A DNA stretch of 64,000 bases, from positions 10,348,327 through 10,412,326 of the forward strand of contig LR746272.1 in the NCBI GenBank assembly GCA_902729315.2, read 5' to 3'. The stretch comes from Spirodela intermedia (lineage: Eukaryota; Streptophyta; Magnoliopsida; Alismatales; Araceae). The notes below the pieces were generated by a model. That model did no database searches, was not told where the DNA came from, and saw only the letters and a program-made list of their open reading frames with translations. The stretch's first letter is position 1; each line of letters begins with the position of its first letter. Position numbers and translations under genes: made by a program. Shown here piece by piece: positions 29,942-41,589 of the stretch.

Positions 29942-31058
29942 GTATGACGCTTAACAGGGAGTAGCGAGCTAACCAGAAAGAAATACTGGACTAACGTATG
30001 AAAGGAAGGTAGAATTATCTTGGTAGGTGTTTATGAAATGGTATATATATATATATCTTTCTCTTAATCTTCGCTGCCAATCCTTGACACTGTTTGTCAG
30101 CTCTGTTCGTCCGGAGATAATGATTAAGGTGAATTCTGATGGAAGTCACATAAACACCAAGTTAATAATTAGGAGTATTTTTTATGTTATCTAATATCAA
30201 TGTTATTCTCTTATTGATAGCATTATTAGCTTGTGCATTATGTAGACTTGCATGTTTTCATTTCATGCCTTAACTTTCTGCCTTTTTTCTTTAATTGTTC
30301 TTTCATTCGATGCTGATTGGTCGAGCATATCCAATGTGTTTTTTTTACTTGCAAAAAAAATTGACAACCGTGTTAACAAACTTGTATCTTTGTGTATACC
30401 GACACTTGTTTTGTATTCTCAGTGTTCCCTGGGTTCAAAATAGAGTGGAAGACAAACGATACATATGTTGCCTGGTTTTATGTAACAAATGATGAAACAT
30501 TAGTGTTCTTCCAGATATCATGCCTCAGTAACTTGGGATTCTTCAACACGCGTCCCCAGCATTCTTGTCAGATTCTTACATCGTTGCATAGTCGTCTTAT
30601 TGGACCCCACAGACACCTAGTTCAGGAAAATAAACATCTTGAATAGGGTTATTTAGAAGTCCGGTATTTAACTACTAAAGAAATAAAAGCTAGAAGTTGG
30701 TGAATGTCCTGGTCACATTCTTATATTATCCATCTTACTTTCCTGAAATATACAAATTTAGGAACACATGCTTCTTGAAGGCCTCTCTTTAAGTGTGATA
30801 ATACAAGTAAATAAAGCTCTGATTACAAAGATGGCCCCACCCAACTCGTTCTTACATTGTTCTATTACCATCTTACTGTCCTGGCAGACAAGGTTCTTGG
30901 GGACAAGTGCCAAGAGTAGTCTTGTATTTAATTTTTATTTAAATAAGTCTGTGATAATAGAGGTGGGCCAACTCAGCTCACTTCGAGTTGATCTTAGATT
31001 GAATGGTCCGGCAACTCTGATAACCACAGCACGAGGCATCCGGCGGTCTCATCTGGCC
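29942..31058. other. Intergenic region between convergent genes
   Basis: AT-rich sequence holding the 3' flanks of the hAT-derived gene (+) and the epimerase gene (-). A short TA run lies near 30043-30055. No gene or RNA feature seen. Confidence 0.7.
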
Positions 31059-33371
31059 TCAGATGCTTCTGGTGGGGTCGAGGTTCTTGATGCAAAAGCT
31101 AGAAGGGACAGCAGAAAGCTCCAATCGGCCTGTCCATTCCTCGCCTGGTCTTAACGTTATCGGTCTCTCCACTGCCGCACCATCAACACACAGCATCTGT
31201 TTGTATTCATCATCCCCAAAGTCTACTATAGATTTGGACTTCTTCTCCCATGGGTTCCACACCACTGCAAAATAATAATAATAATAAAAAAATACTTTTG
31301 ACCTCAATATTCCATAGTTTTTTTATAAAAGTGATGGAATTTAATAAAATTTGTGTCGATTAATCGTCTTGTGCGTCTTTCAGTCGATAATTTTCAGCAG
31401 AGTCAATGCCCCCCAGGAAGTGAAACCGAGAATCTTACCGGTGTCTGGCAGTCCTTCCTTTTTGATGATAAATGTTTGCTTCTTTCCATGGTCGAGAACA
31501 GCCACCACATCCGGGGAACCAAGATAAACTCGATCAACCTGCAATTTAATGTGCTGGTTACATGAATTTTGAGCTTCCCAATCGGAAAGCAGCAAATATA
31601 CTTTCAGCATGATTTAGCTTCTGATATTCTTCACACATCGACTTGTACTCATCATCAATTGACATGATATGCGGCCGAAATATGCAGCCTTGAAACATTC
31701 GGAGGCAAGTCTCTGTTCCCCATCGAATAGGGTTTCCTAAAAAACGTATGATATTTTACCAAAATGTTTCCTACTGAGTTTTTCAATGACTAGAAGTATT
31801 TCTCTAGAAAAAATCATATGCTTCTCATCGCAATACCTCCGATTCAAATGTGATGGCATCTTCTTGTTCGGTGAACCGCTCTCGGTTGCACAGGTTGTCC
31901 AGATAATCAAGGGTCTCCAGACCTTCAATCCTTACTTCACTGCATATGAATCCGCATGTTAAAGACTGTGACTTATCTCAAACAAGGTTCACCATGGGTC
32001 TATGAAGAGTTCTACAGCCCCATACTAGCCGCTTCAGAGGATAAAAGCACTGCCATCATTGAAAATACACGGATCTTTTACCTACAGCATTACAGATTTT
32101 AAGCAGCTTTAGATGCCTCTAATATTCAATATCCTTCCAAAAGTAGCAGGATTATGTACCTTATTTCTTTTAAAAAGTTTAAAGTATTCGATCAGCATCT
32201 GAAAGCAGGAAAGGTTGTCACATAATTATTTAGCATCTGATTTTCCTCCAGACTAAATGAATCAGTTTTCAATTTTTTTTGCTCCTCATCAGTTTCTGTT
32301 ATTGCAAGAAATCTATACACGCAGATCTCTTGCTCGCCTTAATCGGGGGCAAAAATGGACCCAGAAGAAAAAAAAGGTTTGGGTTTTTAGTGTTATGAAC
32401 TAACTGGTTGATGCGTTTTGTCATCAAGTTCTCGAGCTTTTTCTTACCTGATGTCAGAAACAGAGAGGTAAGTATGATAAGCAAATGAGAAGGTAAATTT
32501 CTTCCCATCAACGTTCCTTATTCGAGAAATCATCGATAGATCCCCATCTGCTCCAAGAGAAACTCTGAGGCGAAACTCGAAGCTGAAAAGCAGAGTAAAT
32601 CTTTCTATTCAGGAAGCATCGTGCCATATAATCAGATGGACCCATGAGATTACTTCCCTAGCCATCAATCCAAGAATGGGTTTTTCGAGAGTTTGCAGAC
32701 TGGGGAAAGGCCATGAACGCGGTACCAGTGAGGCCAGCACTTCAAGTCCTCCTCCGACGGCCTGAGTAGCAAGTCAACGGAGACGCAGCCTGTGGATTCC
32801 CCGGTGCGGAGTCGCGGAGGATCATCCTCGACGACCCACATCCTGTTCCTCGCGAACCCATGTTGCTCCAGCGACCCGCAGTTTCCGAACTTCAAGTGTG
32901 AGACGAACCAGATGTGATCGAAGCTCTTGCAGGCCAGAGGTAGAGGAGAAGGCGGCGGCGATACCTGAGGGAAGCAGAGGGGGATCCCTCCCCGAATCGC
33001 CTTCGGAGGCCTGAAGATCGCCTGCATTCAGACACAGTGAAGTCCAGATAAAGAAACCAGAGGATTATCTCTAAGAAGAAGATAAAGAGCACGATGGCAC
33101 ACCTTACTGCTTGTGAACAGAAGCTCCTCTCCACGGCCGTTCCTCCACGAAATCACCTGCCCCCCATGCAAACTAGCCTGGGTTCCCGACGAGAATCACA
33201 TCAGAGAAGCGCGCAAACAGAAGCAAAGCCCATTGAGATTTGAAGCGGATTGAGCAGAACCCGGGCAGAAGCTCCCCGCGGAGCCCGAAGAACTACTTGG
33301 TCGATCCCGTTCCAGTCCTTCACCACTTCCATCGACGCTCTCTGGTCGCCGAGAGCTGCCGAAGGACCCAT
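31059..33371 (-). CDS. Glucose-6-phosphate 1-epimerase (aldose 1-epimerase-like)
   Basis: Interconverts the alpha and beta anomers of glucose 6-phosphate. Eight exons in transcript order: 33371-33261, 33177-33103, 33021-32965, 32889-32726, 32582-32448, 31939-31837, 31538-31439, 31264-31059. All junctions are GT-AG and phases close to give 316 residues, about the usual length of the plant family. Start is MGPSAALGDQRASMEVVKDW. Recognisable blocks follow in order: HGGQVISWRN, RPPKAIRGGIPLCFPQ, FGNCGSLEQHGFARNRMW with the active-site His, KCWPHCFEFRLRVSLG, SFAYHTYLSVSDISEV, VRIEGLETLDYLDNL, the REWFTEQ-like RERFTEQEDAITFESE, VVWNPWEKKSKSI and LRPGEEWTGRLEL. The 75-bp intron at 32890-32964 is stop-free and a multiple of three, so its retention would insert 25 residues in frame. 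Cytosolic by absence of an obvious transit peptide. Confidence 0.95.
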
Positions 33372-33891
33372 CGATGGTCTCCCTTCTCCCTCTACCCAAG
33401 AGGCACGGCTGTCACTATTATACAGTCAGCAATCTTCACCGCTCTCAGCGCTTTTCTTGTGACTGGCGGCCCTCCCGTCTCGTGAATCGAAACCCAACGC
33501 CTCAACCACCCGCCCAATCACCAACAAACCCACAAAAAAAAGAAAAAGAAAGAAAAAAAAGCCCGAGTCCGAGGACAAAGTCGTTGACTTAAATTTATGT
33601 CAAACTTGTTACACATTAGAGAGGCTATGTCTCAGGGGTCAAACTGACAGCAGGGTTCGGACAAACAGAAGAGAAGGCTCAACGAGTAAGTTACTGTAAG
33701 AATAGCAGCAGCGGGCCTCCCATTCACTAATATTTGGCAATGGGGAGGGCGCCTCCCACCGAGTTAACTAAATTTGCTCTCCGACCTACACCTTTGCCGC
33801 GGGCAGCTGTTAGCGGGGTGGTCTTCGGAAGATGATGGTCTCTCTGTTCCTAGCGCCACAAACGGGCAAGGGAAAGGAGTCGGTTCGTCCG
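33372..33891. other. Short intergenic region between two minus-strand genes
   Basis: Holds the promoter of the epimerase gene and the 3' flank of the bZIP gene. A purine-rich A/AAG stretch lies near 33532-33560. No gene seen. Confidence 0.65.
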
Positions 33892-34126
33892 TCAGCCCGC
33901 GATGGCGGCATCAGCTTTGGGTTTGGACTCCAGGAGCTGCTGAAGCTTCCCCAAGTTCTCTTGCGTCTCGTTATCCGGCTGCTCGCTTCTCCCAGCGGAG
34001 TTGGAGTTGTTTATTTTAGATAGGAAGTTCTCCGTGCCTGCCCGCGGAGAAGCTTCCGCTTCGGGTTCAACCTTGTCCGGAGGACATTCAGCTTTCTGGT
34101 CTGCCTGCACATTGTTTAGTTTATCC

Positions 34127-34215
<89 letters not shown>

Positions 34216-34652
34216 GATTAGCCTCGTCGTGGCATGGAGAGAATCGAGAAGAAAGATGTTGGGGAGGCCTGTACCATAAGAGCAGAGTTCTCCTGTCTGA
34301 GGTTTGCCGAGTTCTCAGAAAGCCGACTGATTTCAGACTTGAGAGCCATATTCTCGGCCTTCAGAGCTTTGACTTTTTCAGCAAGTTCTTCAGTTTCAGC
34401 CTGGAGAGGAGGGATCACAGGATCACTAAACCTGGTAATGGAGAAGAAGAACAAGGAACCCAGATAGAGATCACACAAAGGGACACTCCTCCAGCAGTAC
34501 CTGTTTCCTCAACCTCGATCTCCTGGCAGATTCCCTATTAGACTGCTTCCTCCTCTCCCGCTTCAGCTCCCTCTCATCCTGTGGCAATCGCTGTTTATTA
34601 CAATGTAATTGGAATACAAGAGCAAGATAAAGCAAAAGAAACAGTAGCAGGC

Positions 34653-34688
<36 letters not shown>

Positions 34689-37600
34689 CTAGAAATTTTC
34701 AAAATTTACGTACGTGGACCCACAGATCAGAATGCCCACCATCGCGACCCGGCGGGGTCGCATTACTGGATAATGGAACTGGGACTGATATCTTTGCCTT
34801 TGCAGCACTGGGGACCCTAATCTCGGGGCCTGGCACAGTCCTAATGGCCACTGGCTTTCCTGAAGTATTCACGTTTGATAGATCTCAATAACCCGTTATA
34901 AAGGAAAACACACCAGCATTAAAAAAAACATTGCCTTTCTTAAAACATTCATTGAAAACTATTACACGCTAATACTGACAACGGGTCATGACCAATCGAA
35001 TAATATCATATCTACAGGGTTTCTCTAAAAAGAAAGTTCACTAAACTCGAGAAAAATGCACCTGCGGCAGAATCCTCCAAGATCGGCTTCCCGTGGGTCT
35101 GGTTTTCCTAACAAGTGACGAGGGCATCAGATCGATCCCAACACAAGGAAAGCCAAGCAGTGCAGGCAGAGTGCTACGCCACTTACATTGTTGCCATCGC
35201 TTCCATCGCTTGAGCCTTCTGTCCCATCTTCGGTGCTGTCACAGCATGCAGAGAAAGAAAAATAAATAAAGAGCATAGAGAAACCTAGTTGCCCGGGCGT
35301 CTAATGGACAATAATACTGCTGGGAGAAAGATGATACGTAGGCAAACCTCTGTGACCTGGTCTGTGAGCCACCTCCTGCTTCGTTCTTGTCCCTGCCATT
35401 GCATGCCGAAACTGGGAGACCATCAGGTCCCTTTAGTTTCTTCGTCTGGCCATGATCTTTACTGTTCGATGTCTTGGTCGTTTTCTCTTGAGTTGCCGTC
35501 TGCAAACAACCACTGTAATCATGTCTCCCAAAAAAAAAAAAAAAAAAAAAAGAAAAAGAAAAAGAAAGAAAGATTGCAAACTATATTTCATCGCGTAAAG
35601 ACAGATCATAAGATGATATAAAGGACCTAGGCTGAGTTCCAAAAGAACTGCATCACAATAAAAGAGGACAAAGACCACCGGAACAGAGAAAACTTCGTTG
35701 ACCAAAGCTTCGCTTGCTGCACATGTTACAGTCCCTTAGGTCTTCCCTGGAGACGGGACATTTCAAAACCCGACGCAATTTGCTTCTTTTAAATCTCGGA
35801 AGTCAAGATGAGAATCACACGTCTAATTGGACAGCACCATTGGAAGGACTTACAAGAGATGATGATGGATGGGGATAAACTCCGCCATGGGGATAGATAG
35901 CAGGGTATGGCGTCCCAAAAGGCGGCATCATAGGCTGTTAAAGATAGATCATGGAGAAAAACTCAGCCTACTTTATATATAGCCTGTGACCATATATGTG
36001 GCCCAAATAAATGCACCATCCATTGCGGCAATGAAATAAAACATAAATAAATTAAAAGTCAACTATCTGGCAAGTCTTCAATCCTAACACAAATTTCCAC
36101 CAAAAGTTTCAATTATTCTGCGAGTACCAGGAAACTTTCTATAAAAGGAGAAGTAAGAATGACTATTCATAGTAGGTATATATTCCTAACAGGGATTCTT
36201 AATGCCCATGAGATCAAAGTTCTTAGATCGTCAACTTATGCTGAACTAGGAGCACTCAAGTCTACCGTTCCTTGGAACAAGAAAATTCTAATAATCATGC
36301 ATCAAGAATTTCTCAAGTACTTCAAAAAAAAAAATGTCATCACAAAATGGCACAGACAATATTACTATGAAATTCAAATTTCTTTGGGAATTTTTAGGTT
36401 AAGAATTGCGTAATTCCTGTCCAGCTTCTGTCAGTCAAAACGCTTATTGCTGTTGATAAGGTCTATGAAACCAGATGAGACACACAGCTGTTCAACATGA
36501 AAGCTTTAGTTTGCATTCAAAGATCTATTTCGTGTGATATTAAGTAAGATGTTATGTTATGCAACTTTCATCACAAAGAACATTACCCAAGGATTGCACA
36601 TATTAAAAATTGTGTGTCAATGACTTATATAAATGGCTAGACTCTGAAAATCATTGGCACGGAAATGCTCAGAAGGTATCTAGATGACATCCTTAAAAAT
36701 TAGTTCCCCAATTTGAAGGGGGTTCGTACAAAATAGCTCATGAAGATGATTAAAGAGTTTAAAATCACAATATTAAACATTCGATCATACGGCTCCAAAC
36801 CAATTACCTGTGAGCATAGTATGAACGCAAAATTAGATCTTATTCCTCTTGCGACATGTGACTACTATAAAACGTCTGTTAGTACACAAGCCAAGTTTCT
36901 AGGCTCTACCAATGATTTAACACTTCTTTCTGAAGCAAGGCGATTATAACGATGTAAAGTCATGTGCTATCCCATCAAACATCTTGTCACCTCCTTAATA
37001 GCAGGAAAATGCCAGGCTAAAACCTACACACTTCTTGAGATTTTGAGTTGGACCACTACAGATACTCTTCATAAAGAAGTGGACTCCTTGGCAAAAGGAG
37101 AAGCTCCAAGTACACGTGGACTCGTTGGCAAGGGTGAGATACATGACCAGATGTACCTGTATCCCAAAAATGTTGGTAATAGTATGGATGAGATGAATGT
37201 CAAGAAATGCGCCATCTAATCGTAGTCTCGTCAACCTAGTAGCATAGTTTAGCTGGCCATTTTCGCATGTGATATGGAACTAGAGATACCCTTCACTCTA
37301 TTGATTATTCTGGAGGTGCACTCTACAGCACATTTTCTATCAATGACTCTTTTAGAGTCAATAGCATCAAGACATGTCGGGCCATCCATATTTTTCTCAG
37401 GATTTCACACTGAACTACCACAACATAGCAAAAGAGAGTTTTGACTACCTGTGGACCCCACATGTATGGATGATGAGCTGCATGGCCAGATGTCACCGCT
37501 GTGGTGCCAAAATAATGGGGGGGCATGGCAATTCCTGGACCATAGTAAGCCTGAAAAGCGAGGTCACAAATTTAGAAGATCGAACAATACGATCGAGAAG

Positions 37601-37870
37601 ACTTTTGAGGAGGACTTGAGAAGACTTTTGACCTGCATGGCAGCCCAATCGGGATATTGTTGAACGCCACCCTGTTCCTGCCAGAACGAACAATACGATC
37701 GAGAACAACCTTTATAACGTTAAGAAATAAAAAATTATGAAATCAAACAGGGATTCGTTAACATTTAACGAGAAAAGGAGACATCTCAGATGATATCTTT
37801 GCCGGAATACCTGCACAGAGGAAGAAGTCTTTTCAGTCTTGGAAGGTGTTCCGGCTTCACCGTTTCCCAT
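33892..37870 (-). CDS. GBF: G-box binding factor, group G bZIP transcription factor
   Basis: Nuclear transcription factor binding ACGT-core (G-box) DNA as a dimer. Eleven exons in transcript order: 37870-37811, 37677-37633, 37550-37449, 35934-35854, 35499-35348, 35235-35187, 35107-35062, 34859-34714, 34578-34501, 34400-34275, 34125-33892. All are GT-AG; phases close to 372 residues. The N-terminal proline-rich GBF/MFMR region reads MGNGEAGTPSKTEK, YPDWAAMQAYYGPG, HHPYMWGPQPMMPPFGTPYP and GGVYPHPSSSL. A Ser/Gly/Asp-rich middle (STEDGTEGSSDGSDGNN) precedes the basic region RERRKQSNRESARRSRLRKQ and a leucine zipper beginning AETEELAEKVKALKAEN. Two introns contain CT microsatellites in the transcript sense; the one at 34126-34274 forms the pyrimidine tract of its acceptor. 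Closest in layout to GBF1/HBP-1a/EmBP-1 proteins. Confidence 0.95.
34129..34212. repeat. (GA)n microsatellite abutting a splice acceptor
   Basis: About 42 GA units with one GGG interruption. Read on the minus (transcribed) strand it is a CT tract that runs straight into the TAG acceptor of the last exon of the GBF gene and fills more than half of that 149-bp intron. Confidence 0.95.
34657..34685. repeat. (GA)n microsatellite in a GBF intron
   Basis: About 14 GA units inside the 135-bp intron at 34579-34713; CT in the transcript sense. Confidence 0.95.
35526..35575. repeat. A-rich tract in a GBF intron
   Basis: A run of about 23 A followed by AAAAAG/AAAG units; it is T-rich in the transcript sense and lies just upstream of the acceptor of the exon starting at 35499, so it may serve as its pyrimidine tract. 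Confidence 0.85.
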
Positions 37871-39571
37871 AGTTAGAGTAGCCAAAAGTCAACAGCTTTA
37901 AATCTTCCTGAACAAGTCCCGTAAGAGGCCTTATCCTGTCATTCGCATTCAATGATAAGAAAACCAAATTTAAAACTATGCGATAAGATACTGAAACGTC
38001 TCAGCAGATTTGAAACGGGTAACGATAAACTATGATGCTGTAAGAGATGACTACGATGAAAGATGAGTTGCTGAGGCTGTAAGAGATGACTTTACAAGCT
38101 GCATGCAGTTTATATCGCTGACTTCGCTGCGCGAAAAATTTAACCTTGAAACGTATCAAAGTTGAAACAAAGGCTTTTCAGAACAGTCCTGCGCTCTAAA
38201 CGAAGATGATGACCCGAAAGTCAAAACCAAAACTCGCAGCTTTGTACATTGTGAGTTTCAACCATAGCTTCAGAATGTCAAATGCTCTTCTCGCCAAAAA
38301 CGATGCCCCACCGGCAGAAAACTTTAAGAAAATTTCCCGATTCGACACTAATCAGGTAAATTTCCCGATGTCATGCATGCTGTGCAGAGTCCTACCCTAC
38401 TGAATAAAATCCTCAGGAATCAATAAAATGCATCGTCTTGCTAGGATAGAACATCGTCTCAATCAGGGGAGTTCGGGTGGCAAGGGACAAAAAGGGAAGA
38501 AACTCGGATCGGGAAGTCGGATCTCATGCGAGATTGAGGGTATAGATGTCAGTTTGTCACCCCGGCCGGAATCACTCCGCCTGTGCAGAGTAGGGCCAAT
38601 AAACAAGTGACGGGGCACGAATTTACGAAGACATAAAGACCCACGGCAGCGGACGGCTTAACAGGTGTATTTTCTTTCCAGAACTACCCATTTGACGACG
38701 AAGAGGGCATCTCCCCTTCCGTCGAGGGTTTGCTTCCGTACTGCTGTGGGATCCGCTGAAGCTTCTGGACAATGCATCAGCTGGTCTATTTTCCGATCCC
38801 ACGTATCAGCTCCGATTGTTCCCAAGAAAGCTCAGACTTTCGTCATATACAGTTCATCGAAATCCCGCCGTAAAATTCAAAACATATTTTCTCCTTCGAG
38901 TAGACTTCTCACGTCTCACACATCGACAGTACTCGTTTTTTTTTTCCCCACACTCGATCTCTGAGAGGGAAATCTTCTCTGATCTTCCTCCGTTGTCTTC
39001 CCCTTTCTGCTCTCTGCACTCGTTGCACTACTAATACCACCCTGAGGAACGATTCCATGCGAATCATCACCTCGAGGATTTTCTTCCCGCCTCATTCATT
39101 CTTCTCCTCACAAAGAACGGGAATCCCCACGCTTTTCCAGAAAAATAAAATAAACTAAAACACGAAGAATTTCTCTCAACTCGCGAAAATTATAAAACAC
39201 AAAACCACGATTAAAAAATCACCGAAAGAGTTCAAAACTCCGGGGATCAGGCGACCTTCTGTCCCTGCAAACCGCAATTACGTCCAACAAATCCAACATT
39301 CTCCGAAATCAAACAAGGCCACCGATACCTGAATTCCGTCAGTCCCCGCAGCTCCCGCAAACCACGAACACGAATGCCGCCGGAATCTCCCCCTCTTGAC
39401 GCCAAGTGGAGCCCCCCGCCACACCGCCGGTGAGAAAGCCGGGAACCAGCCCAAAAAGAAAACGAACGAGAAGGAGACAGGCGAAAAACCTAGCACCCAA
39501 AACACACACCAGGGCCAGCCGCGGCCCCTGCTTCTTCCTTCCCCGAGCGGAGCTCCTCCGCCTGAGAAGAG

Positions 39572-39637
<66 letters not shown>

Positions 39638-41589
39638 AGGAGGGAGGAGGGAGGAGGGAGGAGCTGCAGCAAGCGAGCGGGCGCCAAGCCGAAGCCACGT
39701 CACGAGAAACGTGTCTCTGCTCTGAGAGAGGGGGCCCCTGCAGAGGCGTGCTTCGCTGGGGATATTGGGACGGGTGGGGGCGGAAAATAGGTGAGGCGGC
39801 TCCCTGAGTTGGCCTCCCGGTTTAATCCCCGTCACCTTGACCGTACACGTGTCGAGTTTGAAGTCCTCACGCCTCGGCGATCCGGAGCCAGATTCCTACA
39901 CCTGTCTTCGGGCCACGGTGGTCGCCGCCTGGCATCCTCAATCCGATTGGACTCTGCTTTCGCGTCCACCCGGCGCGCGAGTCACCGTCGGTTACCACCG
40001 CCCGATAACGACGAATCCCATTGACTCGTTTTGAACGATCCCCCGACGAGTCGGAAGATCGCGGTAGAACCGCCACATGGCCTGTCGCGCTCCCACGGGT
40101 CAAAGCTCGGGCCCTTGTCGTCCAGGACCGGTACGACTCGGCTGCGGCTCCGAGTCCAGCGCGTCGGCCGCGGATGCGTACGTCACTCCATGACCGAGAT
40201 ACCCCGCACTCGGTCACGTGGCACGATCCATCTGAGTCGCGTGGATCCCCGATCTCTACCGTCCGCTCTGACACGTTACCCGCACCAATGAGAAAGCAGA
40301 TCCATCGTATCGTATACGTGTCATCTGGCGTCTCCTGCGCGCTGCAATGGTCAAGACAGCTGGCATCTTCGTGACGGGCACGAGGCTGACGGTGGATTTA
40401 TTCTATTTGTGAGCGCGCCGCGTGGGACGAGTCGATCCACTAGCTGACGAAATATTTTCCGATGCACTACCAAAAAGAAATAATTATTATCGCATACACA
40501 CTGATGATTTTTTAGAAATTAAAGTGGTATAAAATTAAAATAATTTATTATGCTTATTAAAGTTCGGAAAAAAACTTATGGCGCTAGTTGGATCTCTGTA
40601 GTGTGCGATTCGGCGCGTGATTCTCCACGCGGTTATCTTGACGTGTCGATGTTACAACGGCCGGTGGGGGAACGCATGTGCGCCGCCTTTATATTAAAGC
40701 CTGCTGTGTCAGACGGCCTGAGGAAAGACGTCACACGTCGATACCTACGCGAGGGGCGGCGCCCATTCAACGGCCGACATTTTGACGTGGCGCTCAGGTG
40801 GCGTTGGCCACCGGATTAGGAGGCGGGTGGGGCGGAGGACGTGGACACCGAGGTCACGATCGCGTAGCTTTTTTTTAATGATTTTTCGATTCGTGTAAAC
40901 CACGAAATTTATATCATTCAATTTATTATGACTTATTAAAAATAAATATTAAATCCTTGTCATTTAGTGGAACCGTCAGACTACTGACTTCACCCGAGTT
41001 GAGACTAACTTAACCAGAGTTTGAATCGCGCCACTTCCCCCCACCCCCCCTCCCTCTCTCTCTCTTTCTCTCTCTCTTCTCGGAAACTGATACCGAGCGG
41101 CTCAGAGGCGGCGCCGCCTCTCACCGACGGAACTTATCGCGCGGGACCAGATACGCTGCGGGGGCGGGGGGTGGATCTGACGTGGGGGCGCATTAACACG
41201 AAATGACTTTGTAGATGGAATAATTATTTAAATATATAAATAATTTACATGAGGATTTTAAATATATTACCACTTTTTTATTTGTATTTTCGGAAAAATT
41301 CAATGGGGAAGGGTTATAGGGCAAGAATAATCTGAAAAATATTGGTATAAGAAAACAAGGGAGGGTTATTCATAATTAAAATGTTATATGGGGGTTAAAC
41401 GAAAATAAACCTAAATTTTTTGCCAACGATCGAAGTCAGCCCGGAGAGAAGAGGAAGTCTCGGAGAAAACTCCCCTTTCCTGTCGAGTCAGGGGACGGAT
41501 CCTGTAATCGACGCGGGTTCGTTCAGCGCTGCTGCCGCGCCTCTCTACGGTCTCATCGAGTCTCTGCTCCTGGATCTTGCTCTTCTTCG
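37871..41589. promoter_or_regulatory. Divergent upstream region between GBF (-) and UBA-protein (+) genes
   Basis: 3.7 kb without a supportable gene. On the GBF side it probably contains leader exon(s), because transcript-like GC/CT-rich sequence extends to about 39730, including a (GA)n tract (39574-39631; CT in GBF sense). Between 39690 and 40735 there are several ACGT-core motifs: GCCACGTCAC (39694-39703), ACACGTGT (39845-39852), CACGTGGC (40215-40222), TACGTGTC (40315-40322) and GACGTCAC near 40728. 40860-41400 is AT-rich with a CT-rich patch near 41050. Transcription starts were not determined. Confidence 0.4.
39574..39660. repeat. (GA)n microsatellite followed by GGAGG repeats
   Basis: About 29 GA units (39574-39631) then GGGAGGA-type units. 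In the sense of the minus-strand GBF gene this is a CT/CCTCC tract. Confidence 0.95.
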
